From: Bacteroidota bacterium
GTDB taxonomy: Bacteria > Bacteroidota > Bacteroidia > Chitinophagales > Saprospiraceae
Direction of reading: 5' to 3'
Assembly: GCA_017858735.1 (NCBI GenBank)
Contig: JAFMBH010000002.1
Span: 1 to 64,000, forward strand
DNA: 64,000 nucleotides
Each line of letters begins with the position of its first letter. Positions within the stretch are counted from its first letter, which is position 1. Positions 1-8,573 of this stretch are shown here, piece by piece. A program made the position numbers and the translations under genes. A model generated the notes under the pieces. The model ran no database searches. It saw only the letters and a program-made list of their open reading frames with translations, and had not been told where the DNA came from.

Positions 1-133
1 TTACACCAGGTCCACTTGGCATATTACCAACTAGTCCAAGAGCATCAGCACCATGGTTTATAGCAAGAAAAGCTTCTTCCAAACTGCTTATACAGCAGAT
101 TTTAATTTTAGGTCTTAGTAATGTTAAGGACAT
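1..133 (-). CDS. TrpF-like (phosphoribosylanthranilate isomerase family) protein, N-terminal fragment
   Basis: The reverse strand reads ATG at 133 and stays open for 44 codons to the window edge, so only the N-terminus is present. The fragment has KIKICCISS near residue 9 and GADALGLVG near residue 29. This matches the first beta strand and the phosphate-binding start of the TrpF barrel fold, where true TrpF has KICG and GADALGF. The KICC variant resembles TrpF-like proteins of Bacteroidota whose role in tryptophan synthesis is not certain. No other trp gene lies nearby in this window. It is divergent from the phosphoesterase gene that follows. The family assignment rests on this short stretch alone. 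Confidence 0.6.
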   Translation of the reverse strand, partial: MSLTLLRPKIKICCISSLEEAFLAINHGADALGLVGNMPSGPGV

Positions 134-196
134 ATTAATTTGATGGGATTGGAATAAATAGCAATGGTTTTCTTAGCAAAAATGGTCAATTTTATT

Positions 197-204
197 TAGT
201 TTTG
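197..204 (+). promoter_or_regulatory. possible -7 box (TAGTTTTG)
   Basis: TAGTTTTG fits the Bacteroidota -7 consensus TAnnTTTG and lies 12 bases before the ATG at 217. No clear -33 TTG was seen. If real, it argues against the in-frame TTG at 202 as the start codon, since that codon lies inside the box. Confidence 0.25.
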
Positions 205-216
205 GAAAAAAACAGT

Positions 217-3024
217 ATGAAATTCGCGTTATTCCTCGTACTCTTTTCATTGATTACCTTACTGCTACCAGCTCAATCGGTACCATTTATTATTTCTGCA
301 CCTGCAGGTGATGGTTATGTAAAGATTGATAAAAACGGTAAAACCATTATTCCTAATGGCAGGGTCATCACACCTTCCGGGAAAGTGCATCAAGTCGCCC
401 CTCATCCTTACGGCTTAACCCTCAGTATGGACGGCTCTATCGCTATCACCGCCAATTCAGGAACGAGCCCAATATCAATTAGTATTTTAAAAAATATTCT
501 AACAGATAATCCTCAAATAACTCAAATTCCACCCACTGTAAAAAGTGATAAAGGTGTTCTGGAATCTGTTTTTATGGGTATTGCTATTTCGCCAGATAAC
601 CAAACCGTTTACGCTGCAGGTGGACAAGCTAATAAAATTTATTCTTTTGATGCGAATACTGGAAAATCGAAAGGAGATATTGACTGCAGTTTTAAAAGTA
701 ATAAGGTTAATTATTTGCATGGATATATTGGTGACATGGTGTTGAGTAAAGATGGACGATATCTTTTTGCAGTGGATCAAATTGGATTTAGAATTTTAAT
801 AGTAGATGTCATTGAGAAAAAATTGGTTTCTTCTTGCCCTGTGGGGCGTTATCCTTTTGGTATCGCTTTATCAAAAAACGAGAAAACCGTCTATGTGGCC
901 AATGTGGGCATGTACCAGTATGACTATATCTGGAAAAAAGAAGAGGGAGAGTGGAAAAAGACCTCCGTCAAAAAACCTGTATTTGCCTATAATACGCCCG
1001 AGGCTGAGGGAGGTTATAAGAATGATTCAATATTAGTTCCCGGATTGGGACCCATTAATGCTGAGGAGTCTTTCTCAGTTTGGGCGGTGAATGTTGAAAA
1101 TAATTTGCAGCCCAGGGTAACAGCTAAATTAAAAACAGGATATTTGATTGGTGATTTAGTTGAAGGCATTCCTGCCGTGGGTGGCTCTAGTCCTAATTCT
1201 ATGGTCGTTGCCGGGAAATATGTATTTATAAGTAATGGAAATAATGATAATATTACCGTGTTGAATGCTGAAAATCAGCAAATTGTAACTCATATTAAGC
1301 TCACGCCTGATGAAAAGTTAGCTACATTAAGAGGGATTATTCCCTTTGGATTAGCCGTTTCACCTGACGAAAAAAGAATCTATGTGGCAGAATCTGGTAT
1401 TAACGCAGTGGCCGTTATTGATGTAAATACATTAAAGGTTTTAGGCCATATTCCATCGGCTTGGTTTCCAGCAAAATTAAAGGTTTCGCCCGATGGTAAA
1501 AAATTAATCATTTCCAATGCAAAGGGTTTTGGAAGTGGTCCCAATGGAGGTTCTACCTTTAAAATGGGTGTGTCGGGAAGTTATATTGGCAATTTAATGC
1601 ATGGTGCCGTTCAAGTAACTGATGTTCCAACGGATGATCAATTACCTGCCTTAACGAAACAGGTGATTGAGAATAATTTCAAAATTACTCCCGCTAATAG
1701 CCCAATATATAATGCCAGAAAGAATAATCCTATTCCACTTTTTCCAGGGCAAAAAGATTCCCCAATCAAACACATTGTTTTCATCTCAAAAGAAAATAGA
1801 ACGTATGACGATATTTTCGGCCAAATGAAGAATGGGCTGGGGGACTCTACCTTGGCACCTTATGGGTTAAACCGTACCGTGTCTAATAAAAATAAATCTA
1901 ATGTCATTGAAAATGTGAATGTTATGCCAAACCATATAAAATTGGCTGAACGATTTGCGATAAGTGATAATTTTTATGTCGATTCCGATGTGTCGGCGGA
2001 CGGCCATCGTTGGTTGGCAAATACTTATCCCAATGAATGGGTAGAGGCTACGACGCCAGCTAATTATGGAAATAACAGGGAACATAAGGAAAATTCAGTG
2101 GCTCCGGGAAATTTGGGCATTAATGGTGCCGCCGGGGCTATTTTTCCTGAAGATTATAACGAAGCTGGTTCTATGTGGGATCATTTGTACAGACATGATA
2201 AATCGTATTTTAATTTTGGTTTTGGGGTTATGTTTGAACCTGCTGATTACAAGGATACTTACAAATATGGTGGCATTCGCCATAAAGCAAATTATCCAAT
2301 GCCAACCCCTTTATTAGATAGAACCAGTTACGAATATGCCACTTACAATATGGCCATACCAGACCAGTTCAGAATGACTGTTTTTGAAAAGGAATTTAAT
2401 GAGAAATGGGGCCCCGGAAAGGATTCTCTGCCAAGCATGCTTACCGTGATTTTACCAAATGATCATGGTTCCGGGGAAAGACCCGAGGCTGGTTATCCGT
2501 TCAAGGAGAGTTATATGGCCGATAATGACCTGGCAGTAGGCAGAATAGTTGAGTTCTTATCTAAAACTCCTTATTGGAAAAATATGCTCATTTTGATAAC
2601 AGAAGATGATGCGCAGGGTGGGGTAGATCATGTGGATGCCCATAGAAGTGTGCTTATGGCCATTTCGCCTTATACAAAACGTGATTATGTCAGCCATACT
2701 CATAGCAGTTTCGGTAGTATTTTCAAGACATTCTGGAATATACTGGGCATTCCTTATCTCAATCAATACGATGCCTCTGCCTCCGATTTATCTGATATGT
2801 TTACCGATAAACCTGATTTTTCTCCCTATATCGCCTTACCAGTAGATGCCCGAATTTTTGACCCGCAAAAAGCATTGGATCCTTTTGATGAGAAATTTGA
2901 CTGGAAGGCACTAAAAGAAAGTCCTGAAATGGATGGTATGAAAGAAATGAAACGACAGACAAAGGAAAGAGAAGAGAAATCAGGTAAGAAATCGTCAAAT
3001 AGACCAGCTAAATCCAAGAATTAA
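217..3024 (+). CDS. exported YncE-like beta-propeller / phosphoesterase bifunctional protein
   Basis: The start is taken at ATG 217, which gives a signal peptide (MKFALFLVLFSLITLLLPAQS) and 935 residues. A TTG 15 bases upstream is in frame but less likely. Residues about 25-500 form a seven-bladed YVTN/YncE-like propeller with repeats such as GIAISPDNQTVYAAGG and GLAVSPDEKRIYVAES. The C-terminal half is a phosphoesterase (PlcC/acid-phosphatase superfamily, PF04185-like). It has HIVFISKENRTYDDIFG, SDVSADGHRWL and ITEDDAQGGVDHVDAHRS, the last contributing metal-ligand Asp and His residues. The likely role is periplasmic or surface phosphate-ester hydrolysis with a propeller platform; the substrate is unknown. 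The basic, Lys-rich tail lacks a recognisable type IX sorting domain. The last 30 bases overlap the end of the convergent TonB-receptor gene. Confidence 0.85.
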   Translation: MKFALFLVLFSLITLLLPAQSVPFIISAPAGDGYVKIDKNGKTIIPNGRVITPSGKVHQVAPHPYGLTLSMDGSIAITANSGTSPISISILKNILTDNPQITQIPPTVKSDKGVLESVFMGIAISPDNQTVYAAGGQANKIYSFDANTGKSKGDIDCSFKSNKVNYLHGYIGDMVLSKDGRYLFAVDQIGFRILIVDVIEKKLVSSCPVGRYPFGIALSKNEKTVYVANVGMYQYDYIWKKEEGEWKKTSVKKPVFAYNTPEAEGGYKNDSILVPGLGPINAEESFSVWAVNVENNLQPRVTAKLKTGYLIGDLVEGIPAVGGSSPNSMVVAGKYVFISNGNNDNITVLNAENQQIVTHIKLTPDEKLATLRGIIPFGLAVSPDEKRIYVAESGINAVAVIDVNTLKVLGHIPSAWFPAKLKVSPDGKKLIISNAKGFGSGPNGGSTFKMGVSGSYIGNLMHGAVQVTDVPTDDQLPALTKQVIENNFKITPANSPIYNARKNNPIPLFPGQKDSPIKHIVFISKENRTYDDIFGQMKNGLGDSTLAPYGLNRTVSNKNKSNVIENVNVMPNHIKLAERFAISDNFYVDSDVSADGHRWLANTYPNEWVEATTPANYGNNREHKENSVAPGNLGINGAAGAIFPEDYNEAGSMWDHLYRHDKSYFNFGFGVMFEPADYKDTYKYGGIRHKANYPMPTPLLDRTSYEYATYNMAIPDQFRMTVFEKEFNEKWGPGKDSLPSMLTVILPNDHGSGERPEAGYPFKESYMADNDLAVGRIVEFLSKTPYWKNMLILITEDDAQGGVDHVDAHRSVLMAISPYTKRDYVSHTHSSFGSIFKTFWNILGIPYLNQYDASASDLSDMFTDKPDFSPYIALPVDARIFDPQKALDPFDEKFDWKALKESPEMDGMKEMKRQTKEREEKSGKKSSNRPAKSKN

Positions 3025-5055
3025 GGATCTGCCAACGCCATTAATTCCAGATCCGTGAAATTTATAATCTTTGTCCAATACATTCTGGAGCGTAAGATTT
3101 ATATCCATTTTTTTGAAATTGAATCCATTGGATATATTGATTACGCTCCAGCCTGGCGTTCCCAAGCGGCCAATCCTATTGTCAGAAATATCTCCAGCCG
3201 CAAGTCTTTGTTGTTTACCAGCCAGTTGAAAAAATAATTTAGCCCAAAATTTCTCCTTTTGATACTGAATATTGACATAACCAAAAAGGGGGGGGATTCT
3301 TCTGATAGGCTCTTTCTTACTGGTGTTCTGTCCATAGGTGTAGGTAAGGCTCCCTGTCATTTGTAAGTATCTGCTCAGGATATACTGAAAATTTGTCTCC
3401 ACACCCATAATATATCCGTTTTCTGCATTTTCCTTGATGTAAACTGGGTAGCCATCTATTGTTTCATTTCCTTTTTTGTTTCGTACAATAAGGTCTTTCA
3501 ATTGATTATGGTACAAATAGGTTTCGGAACTAAACTGCTTTTTATTCCATTTATAGCCAATTTGAAACTGCGTCGATTTTTCTGGCCTTAATCCATAATT
3601 GGGTATCTCATATCTGAAATCAACAATACCCAGACTACCTAAATCATCTATATTTGGCGCTCTGAAGCCAGTGTTCATGCCATAAATAACCTTAAAAGAT
3701 GGAGACACCGATTGAGAAAGGTATAAATTTCCAACCCATGCTGAAGGTTTTACATCTATTATTTTATCTCCTTCAATGGGTATTTTTAAGGATAAAAACT
3801 GAAATCGGTTGCCTATGGATAGTTGGAATTTATTATTTTCTATTTGCTGGTTGGTGAAAAATGCGTAACTCCGTTGTTCGGCATTATTAGGGTATAATCC
3901 TCTCTCAAATGTTTGAATGCCAAGGTCTTTATATCGAATCCTTTGGCTGTTAACTTTATCAAAGTAGCCATCGAAACCATGACTTCCCAACCATTTCCAT
4001 CCGGCAATATTTTGAGAGGTATGTATTTCAGCCACCAGGCCCATTACCTGAATCGTATCATTTTCAACGCTTGTTACCAGGCTATTCTTTTTTTTGCTCC
4101 AACGGCTCTCCACAGCTTTTTGAATACTAGGTAATATTTTTATTTTCTGAATAAAACCATTCTTAGGAGTGAAGGTATATGCTACATAAGCCAGCGTCCT
4201 TTTTTGGGGATCCATTTTATTCAGGTCAAAATTTTCTAAAATATATTTATGATATACAGGTACGTCCTGTTGACCAACGAATTGCAAAAGACCTTGGATA
4301 GATTGCCTATCGTCTATTTGTATTTTTGTTTTAATATCATAACCCAATTCATCATAACCACTGGGTCGTTGATAACCCGTTTTCTTTCCACCAATAAGGT
4401 CACCAAAGTTTCGTCCGGTAATACCGGAGCTTATCCAGCTATTATTTTTCTGAAAATTTACCCTACCATGTAAACTTTTTTCCATATTATGCGACCCAAT
4501 ACGACTAATTATTTTAGAAGAAAATCCAGCCTCATCCCTTGCGGAGGGTTCATAGCTCAACATATTAATAACACCTCCAATGGCGTCAGAACCAAATAAA
4601 ACAGAACCTGAACCTCTTAAAACTTCCATTCTATCTAAACTGAACCTATCTACTGTATTTAAATACTGATTTGGTCCATATCTGGTAATAGCGTTATTCA
4701 ATCTTATACCGTCCACCAGATATAAAATCTGATTGCCAGTTAGCCCTCTTACGATTGCAGAACCTCCTCCATGATTCGTTTTTTGAATAAAGACCCCTGG
4801 CGTTTCGAGTAATATTTCAGGAATATTTCTTTGCGCATTCAAGGATAAGTTCTTTTTACTTAGCAAAGAAACAGACTCGGCAGCGTTAAAAGCTCTTATT
4901 TCTACCCTGGTTGCCGAGTAAATGATCTCATTTAAATCGAGCGTAAGCAAGCTGTCATTACTGAATGAGGTTTGGTTGTTCTGCGCTTTTAATACCTGCG
5001 AAATTAAAATGAATGGCAGAAGTGAAATAAAAAAATGGAGTCTGTTTTTTTTCAT
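2995..5055 (-). CDS. TonB-dependent outer-membrane receptor
   Basis: This 686-residue protein begins with a clear signal peptide (MKKNRLHFFISLLPF...LKAQ). The plug follows at about residues 40-160, with NIPEILLETPGVFIQKT, GSAIVRGLTGNQILYLVDG and GSGSVLFGSDAIGGVINML, all typical of TonB receptors. The rest is a 22-strand barrel ending in GRSLILGFSWSI. The extra N-terminal carboxypeptidase-regulatory-like domain of SusC proteins is absent and no SusD gene is adjacent. It is therefore more like a siderophore, cobalamin or metal receptor than a SusC. The substrate cannot be read from sequence. The gene converges on the phosphoesterase with a 30-base overlap of coding ends. Confidence 0.92.
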   Translation of the reverse strand: MKKNRLHFFISLLPFILISQVLKAQNNQTSFSNDSLLTLDLNEIIYSATRVEIRAFNAAESVSLLSKKNLSLNAQRNIPEILLETPGVFIQKTNHGGGSAIVRGLTGNQILYLVDGIRLNNAITRYGPNQYLNTVDRFSLDRMEVLRGSGSVLFGSDAIGGVINMLSYEPSARDEAGFSSKIISRIGSHNMEKSLHGRVNFQKNNSWISSGITGRNFGDLIGGKKTGYQRPSGYDELGYDIKTKIQIDDRQSIQGLLQFVGQQDVPVYHKYILENFDLNKMDPQKRTLAYVAYTFTPKNGFIQKIKILPSIQKAVESRWSKKKNSLVTSVENDTIQVMGLVAEIHTSQNIAGWKWLGSHGFDGYFDKVNSQRIRYKDLGIQTFERGLYPNNAEQRSYAFFTNQQIENNKFQLSIGNRFQFLSLKIPIEGDKIIDVKPSAWVGNLYLSQSVSPSFKVIYGMNTGFRAPNIDDLGSLGIVDFRYEIPNYGLRPEKSTQFQIGYKWNKKQFSSETYLYHNQLKDLIVRNKKGNETIDGYPVYIKENAENGYIMGVETNFQYILSRYLQMTGSLTYTYGQNTSKKEPIRRIPPLFGYVNIQYQKEKFWAKLFFQLAGKQQRLAAGDISDNRIGRLGTPGWSVINISNGFNFKKMDINLTLQNVLDKDYKFHGSGINGVGRSLILGFSWSI

Positions 5056-5142
5056 TTCTAAAAATAATAATTCTTCAAATTAATCAAATTTTAATTACAA
5101 GAATTAATATTTATATTACATCTAATTAAACTTTAGATTATT

Positions 5143-7047
5143 ATGACAAAGGCAAGTTTCAAAGAAAAATTAAGGTATAATTTTGATAACACCCTCTCTA
5201 ATGGACCTATAGCTATTATATCCTGGTTGGCATTGGTCACGTTTCTATTAGTAATCTTAGCAGGTATCCTTCTTTTTATATTTGGATTAAGTGCAAATCC
5301 ATTAGAAAATGAACCTTTTGATTTGACTGAAGGTATGTGGCAAAGTTTAATGAGAGTGCTGGACGCCGGAACGGTAACTGGCGACGAAGGTTGGGCTTTT
5401 CGTCTATTTATGTTACTTATAACTATAGCAGGTTTGTTCATTTTCTCTTCCTTGATTGGCTCTATATCAAGTGGAATTGATGAAAGTATTTCCAATCTAA
5501 GAAAGGGTAAATCAAAAGTTATTGAAACCAATCATACCTTGATTTTAGGGTATAGCTCTATGATTTATTCCGTTATTTCTGAGTTGTGTCTCGCAAATGA
5601 AAGTAATAAAAAAGCAGTCATTGTTGTACTTGCTGATAAAGATAAAGTGGAAATGGAAGATGATATTCGATCTAAAATTTCAGACACTAAAACATCTAAA
5701 ATTATTGTTCGCAGCGGTAATCCATTGGATTTACGCGACTTGTTAATGGTAAATTATAATGAAGCAAAATCTATTATCCTTCTAAGTCCTGAAAATGAAG
5801 AAAATCCTGATAATCAAGTTATTAAATCTGTTTTAAGTATTACTGGAAATAAGAACAGGAAAAAAGAGCCCTATCATATTGTGGCAGAAATTAAAGATAA
5901 TGAAAATAGGCAAGTAGCCAATTTAGTAGGTGGAAAAGAGGTTTCGTATGTCTTTTCTTCAGATCTAATTTCCAGATTAACTGCTCAAACCTGCCGACAG
6001 TCAGGATTAAGTATTATTTATTCAGATTTATTGCAATTTGAAGGAGATGAAATTTATTTTTATTCAGATCATGGAATTCCAGGAATGACGTTTAGACAAT
6101 GTTTAAATTCTTTTGAAGACTCTTGTGTTATGGGGATATTTACGGCAAATAAAGAGGTATTACTCAATCCAGATATGAATTATTTGGTTGAAAAGGATGA
6201 TCAAATCATTTTAATCGCTGAGGATGATAGTAAAATTAACAGATTGCTCATTCCTAAAGAAATATTACCTGTAAACTTCATACCGGCTGCTAAAAGAGAG
6301 AAAGAACTGGAAACTACCTTGATTTTAGGTTGGAATCGTAAAGGAAAGAAAATTATTGAAGAATTAGATCATTATGTTGTCAAAGGTTCTTCCGTGAGTA
6401 TTTTGGGTGAAATTGAGGATGTCAAAGATTCCCTTACCTTGCTGTCTGAGGAGCTTCAAAATATTACCCTCTACTTTCAACATGGTAATATCAATGATAG
6501 AAATACTTTGGACGAGTTACGAATTGAATCATTTAATCATATTATTGTTTTAAGTTATATGGATAAGGGGAGTATTCAAATCTCCGATGCCATTACCCTA
6601 ATTTGTCTTGTCCATTTAAGAGATATATCTGAAAAAGCTGGAAAGGATTTTTCAGTGGTATCGGAAATGCTGGATGTTCAAAACAGAGAACTTGCCGAGG
6701 TGGCCAAAGCAGATGATTTCATCGTTAGTGATAATCTGTTAAGTCTTTTAATGACTCAAATTGCTGAAAATAAAGACCTGGAAAAAGTTTATGATTCTTT
6801 ATTTAATGATGAAGGGGCAGAGATTTATCTGAATCCGGTGGTGGAGTATTTAGATGTCCATCAGCCCACGGATTTTTACCAGGTGATAGAAAGTGCTTCA
6901 AAAATCGGACATACCGCCATTGGTTATAGAAAACTAAGTCCAAAGGAGTATGATAATGGTAAATTCGGTATTGTGTTGAATCCACTAAAATCAAAATCTA
7001 TACAGTTTGAACAAGGGGACTTTTTGATAGTATTGGCAGAATCCTGA
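5143..7047 (+). CDS. CASTOR/POLLUX-type ion channel with two RCK/TrkA-N-like domains
   Basis: The 634-residue protein has a first membrane helix at about 22-49 and a pore-loop region around 64-90 (GMWQSLMRVLDAGT). A second helix follows at about 90-113 (LFMLLITIAGLFIFSSLIG). Next comes the family hallmark SNLRKGKSKVIETNHTLILG, then two Rossmann-like RCK domains starting near residues 130 (HTLILGYSS) and 387 (TTLILGWNRKGKKIIEEL). The second transmembrane pair and the large cytosolic RCK tandem match the CASTOR/POLLUX and DMI1 family of cation channels, here in bacterial form. The pore lacks a classic GYGD filter, so ion selectivity is open. The gene stands alone between convergent and codirectional neighbours. 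Confidence 0.85.
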   Translation: MTKASFKEKLRYNFDNTLSNGPIAIISWLALVTFLLVILAGILLFIFGLSANPLENEPFDLTEGMWQSLMRVLDAGTVTGDEGWAFRLFMLLITIAGLFIFSSLIGSISSGIDESISNLRKGKSKVIETNHTLILGYSSMIYSVISELCLANESNKKAVIVVLADKDKVEMEDDIRSKISDTKTSKIIVRSGNPLDLRDLLMVNYNEAKSIILLSPENEENPDNQVIKSVLSITGNKNRKKEPYHIVAEIKDNENRQVANLVGGKEVSYVFSSDLISRLTAQTCRQSGLSIIYSDLLQFEGDEIYFYSDHGIPGMTFRQCLNSFEDSCVMGIFTANKEVLLNPDMNYLVEKDDQIILIAEDDSKINRLLIPKEILPVNFIPAAKREKELETTLILGWNRKGKKIIEELDHYVVKGSSVSILGEIEDVKDSLTLLSEELQNITLYFQHGNINDRNTLDELRIESFNHIIVLSYMDKGSIQISDAITLICLVHLRDISEKAGKDFSVVSEMLDVQNRELAEVAKADDFIVSDNLLSLLMTQIAENKDLEKVYDSLFNDEGAEIYLNPVVEYLDVHQPTDFYQVIESASKIGHTAIGYRKLSPKEYDNGKFGIVLNPLKSKSIQFEQGDFLIVLAES

Positions 7048-7102
7048 GTTTGAATTTCACCTCTTTTAGGCGTCATCCTTTTTGAAAGATTTTTTTTCAT
7101 TG

Positions 7103-7134
7103 TTTGACATTTACAAATATTAATCGTAATTTTA
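7103..7134 (+). promoter_or_regulatory. promoter of the arsR-arsM fusion
   Basis: TTTG at 7103-7106 and TAATTTTA at 7127-7134 are separated by 20 bases. This fits the Bacteroidota TTTG / TAnnTTTG promoter with one mismatch. Transcription would start near 7141, giving a leader of about a dozen bases before the ATG at 7154. The -7 box lies inside the palindromic operator, so regulator binding would block polymerase. Confidence 0.55.
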
Positions 7135-7144
7135 CGATTAATAT
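7117..7144 (+). promoter_or_regulatory. palindromic ArsR operator
   Basis: Two perfect 13-base arms, ATATTAATCGTAA and TTACGATTAATAT, flank a 2-base TT centre. The palindrome ends 9 bases before the start codon of a gene whose N-terminus is an ArsR repressor and overlaps the proposed -7 box. Length, symmetry and position are as expected for an ArsR/SmtB dimer site, which suggests autoregulation released by arsenite. Confidence 0.7.
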
Positions 7145-7153
7145 AACTGCCTT

Positions 7154-8287
7154 ATGATTGATGCCAAACCGACAGATTTTATTCAAACAGAAATTGAGAT
7201 AGCTAAATATGCCAAAGCATTAGCTCATCCGGCGAGAATAGCCATCCTTAACTTACTGAAAGCAAGAAATACTTGTATTTGCGGTGATATTGTAGATGAA
7301 TTACCTCTTGCTCAGAGCACAGTTTCTCAGCATTTAAAAGAATTAAAATCGGTCGGATTAATAAAAGGTGACATTGAAGGCACTAAAGTTTGTTATTGTA
7401 TCGACGACCAAAAATGGGAGCAGGTACAAGCATTATGGAATGATTTTTTCAAACATTTTAATTTAGGGAAAATGAAAACGGATGTTCAACTCAAGGAGAT
7501 TGTGAAGCAAAAATACAGTGAAATTGCTTTGCAGGAAAAAGGGGTTAATCAATCTTCTTGTTGCGGCGCAGGAGGTTGTTCCACGGAAGTGTACAATATT
7601 ATGACCGATAATTACACTGATCTTTTAGGATATAATCCTGACGCTGATTTGGGTTTGGGCTGTGGATTACCCACACAATATGCAAAAATTCAAAAAGGAA
7701 ATACGGTGATTGATTTAGGAAGTGGTGCGGGAAATGATTGTTTTATTGCAAGGGAAGAAGTTGGTGGAACAGGTAAAGTTATTGGCATTGATTTCACGAC
7801 AGCCATGATAGAAAAGGCGAGGATTAATGCAAAAAAGCTTGGATTTACTAATGTCCAATTTATACAAGGTGATATTGAGGAGATGCCTGTTGAATCAAAT
7901 ATTGCCGATGTGGTGGTGAGCAATTGTGTCCTCAATTTAGTGCCAAACAAAGAAGGGGTCATCAAAGAAATTTACCGTGTATTGAAGCCAGGCGGACATT
8001 TCAGTATTTCTGATGTCGTGCTCATTGGTGAGTTGCCGGAAAATTTACAAAAGGATGCAGAAATGTATGCCGGATGTGTTTCAGGTGCCATTCAAAAAGA
8101 GGAATATTTAGGTTTTATTTCTGGTAGTGGATTTACAAATGTTTCTGTTCAGAAAGAAAAGTCTATAATTATTCCCGATGATATTTTGAGTAAATATCTT
8201 GATAATGAAGCTCTGGATGCATTTAAGAATGGAAATACAGGTATATTCAGTGTAACGGTTTACGCAGAAAAACCGGTGATTTTATAA
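7154..8287 (+). CDS. arsM: ArsR repressor fused to arsenite methyltransferase ArsM
   Basis: One uninterrupted 377-codon ORF joins two proteins that are usually separate. Residues about 15-100 are an ArsR/SmtB winged helix ([29 protein letters not shown]). It has Cys41 and Cys43 (CIC) and Cys80 and Cys82 as candidate arsenite ligands. Residues about 107-377 are a full ArsM: SCCGAGGC at 135-142, the SAM loop DLGSGAGND at 187-195, and the three conserved cysteine sites GCGLP (Cys170), SNCVLNL (Cys258) and YAGCVSG (Cys308). Met107, in GKMKTD, looks like the original start of a free-standing ArsM and is preceded by an AG-rich stretch, so internal initiation is possible. The product would methylate arsenite using SAM and repress its own promoter. 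A palindromic operator lies just upstream. No arsB or acr3 pump is next to it. Confidence 0.88.
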   Translation: MIDAKPTDFIQTEIEIAKYAKALAHPARIAILNLLKARNTCICGDIVDELPLAQSTVSQHLKELKSVGLIKGDIEGTKVCYCIDDQKWEQVQALWNDFFKHFNLGKMKTDVQLKEIVKQKYSEIALQEKGVNQSSCCGAGGCSTEVYNIMTDNYTDLLGYNPDADLGLGCGLPTQYAKIQKGNTVIDLGSGAGNDCFIAREEVGGTGKVIGIDFTTAMIEKARINAKKLGFTNVQFIQGDIEEMPVESNIADVVVSNCVLNLVPNKEGVIKEIYRVLKPGGHFSISDVVLIGELPENLQKDAEMYAGCVSGAIQKEEYLGFISGSGFTNVSVQKEKSIIIPDDILSKYLDNEALDAFKNGNTGIFSVTVYAEKPVIL

Positions 8288-8535
8288 AAAAAACTATGGA
8301 GATTTGTGCCGCCAAGGGCATGATGGGGATTTTGTGAAAATTTGTGCCGCCGGGGGCATGATGGGCTATAGACGTGTGACCCCAGAGGGGTCATGGACAT
8401 TGTAAATCTTGATTCAGAATGTCATCGCGTCTCTACTCGCACATCACCGCTCGTCCCTGCGAAACCCTGCGCAGAACCCTGCAAACACTGCGTCAAAAGC
8501 GTCCCTGTTAGCCCAAAGTATAAAGTAGCATAAAA
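8288..8535. repeat. gene-free stretch with palindromic repeat units and CCCTGC repeats
   Basis: No credible gene lies here. Two 26-base copies at 8302-8327 and 8340-8365 differ at only two central bases and are spaced 38 bases apart. Each reads ATTTGTGCC...GGCATGATGGG. A third, diverged unit at 8373-8397 keeps GTG...CATGG around a perfect palindrome at 8377-8393 (TGACCCC, aga, GGGGTCA). Further right, CCCTGC recurs at 8455-8460, 8465-8470 and 8477-8482. The stretch is visibly richer in G and C than its neighbours. It looks like remnants of interspersed intergenic repeats. Function is unknown. Confidence 0.65.
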
Positions 8536-8565
8536 AACGAGGCTATCTTTTTAGACAGCCTCGTT
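8536..8565 (-). terminator. terminator of the cytochrome c / DUF1080 operon
   Basis: AACGAGGCT (8536-8544) pairs with AGCCTCGTT (8557-8565), extended by two more pairs after one mismatch. Read on the minus strand, the stem is followed at once by a run of T, so it ends transcription from the minus-strand gene whose stop is at 8574. The plus strand also has a T-rich stretch a few bases after the stem, so it may work both ways. Confidence 0.75.
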
Positions 8566-8573
8566 GTAATTTT

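Noticed and set aside
7048-7100. Weak stem plus T run after the ion-channel gene as a terminator
   Set aside because: The stem is short and AT-only, so it cannot be told from background.
8297-8338. Short ORF starting ATG GAG ATT TGT in the repeat-rich gap
   Set aside because: Only 13 codons, lies inside the palindromic repeat unit, no ribosome-binding context and no neighbour to support it.
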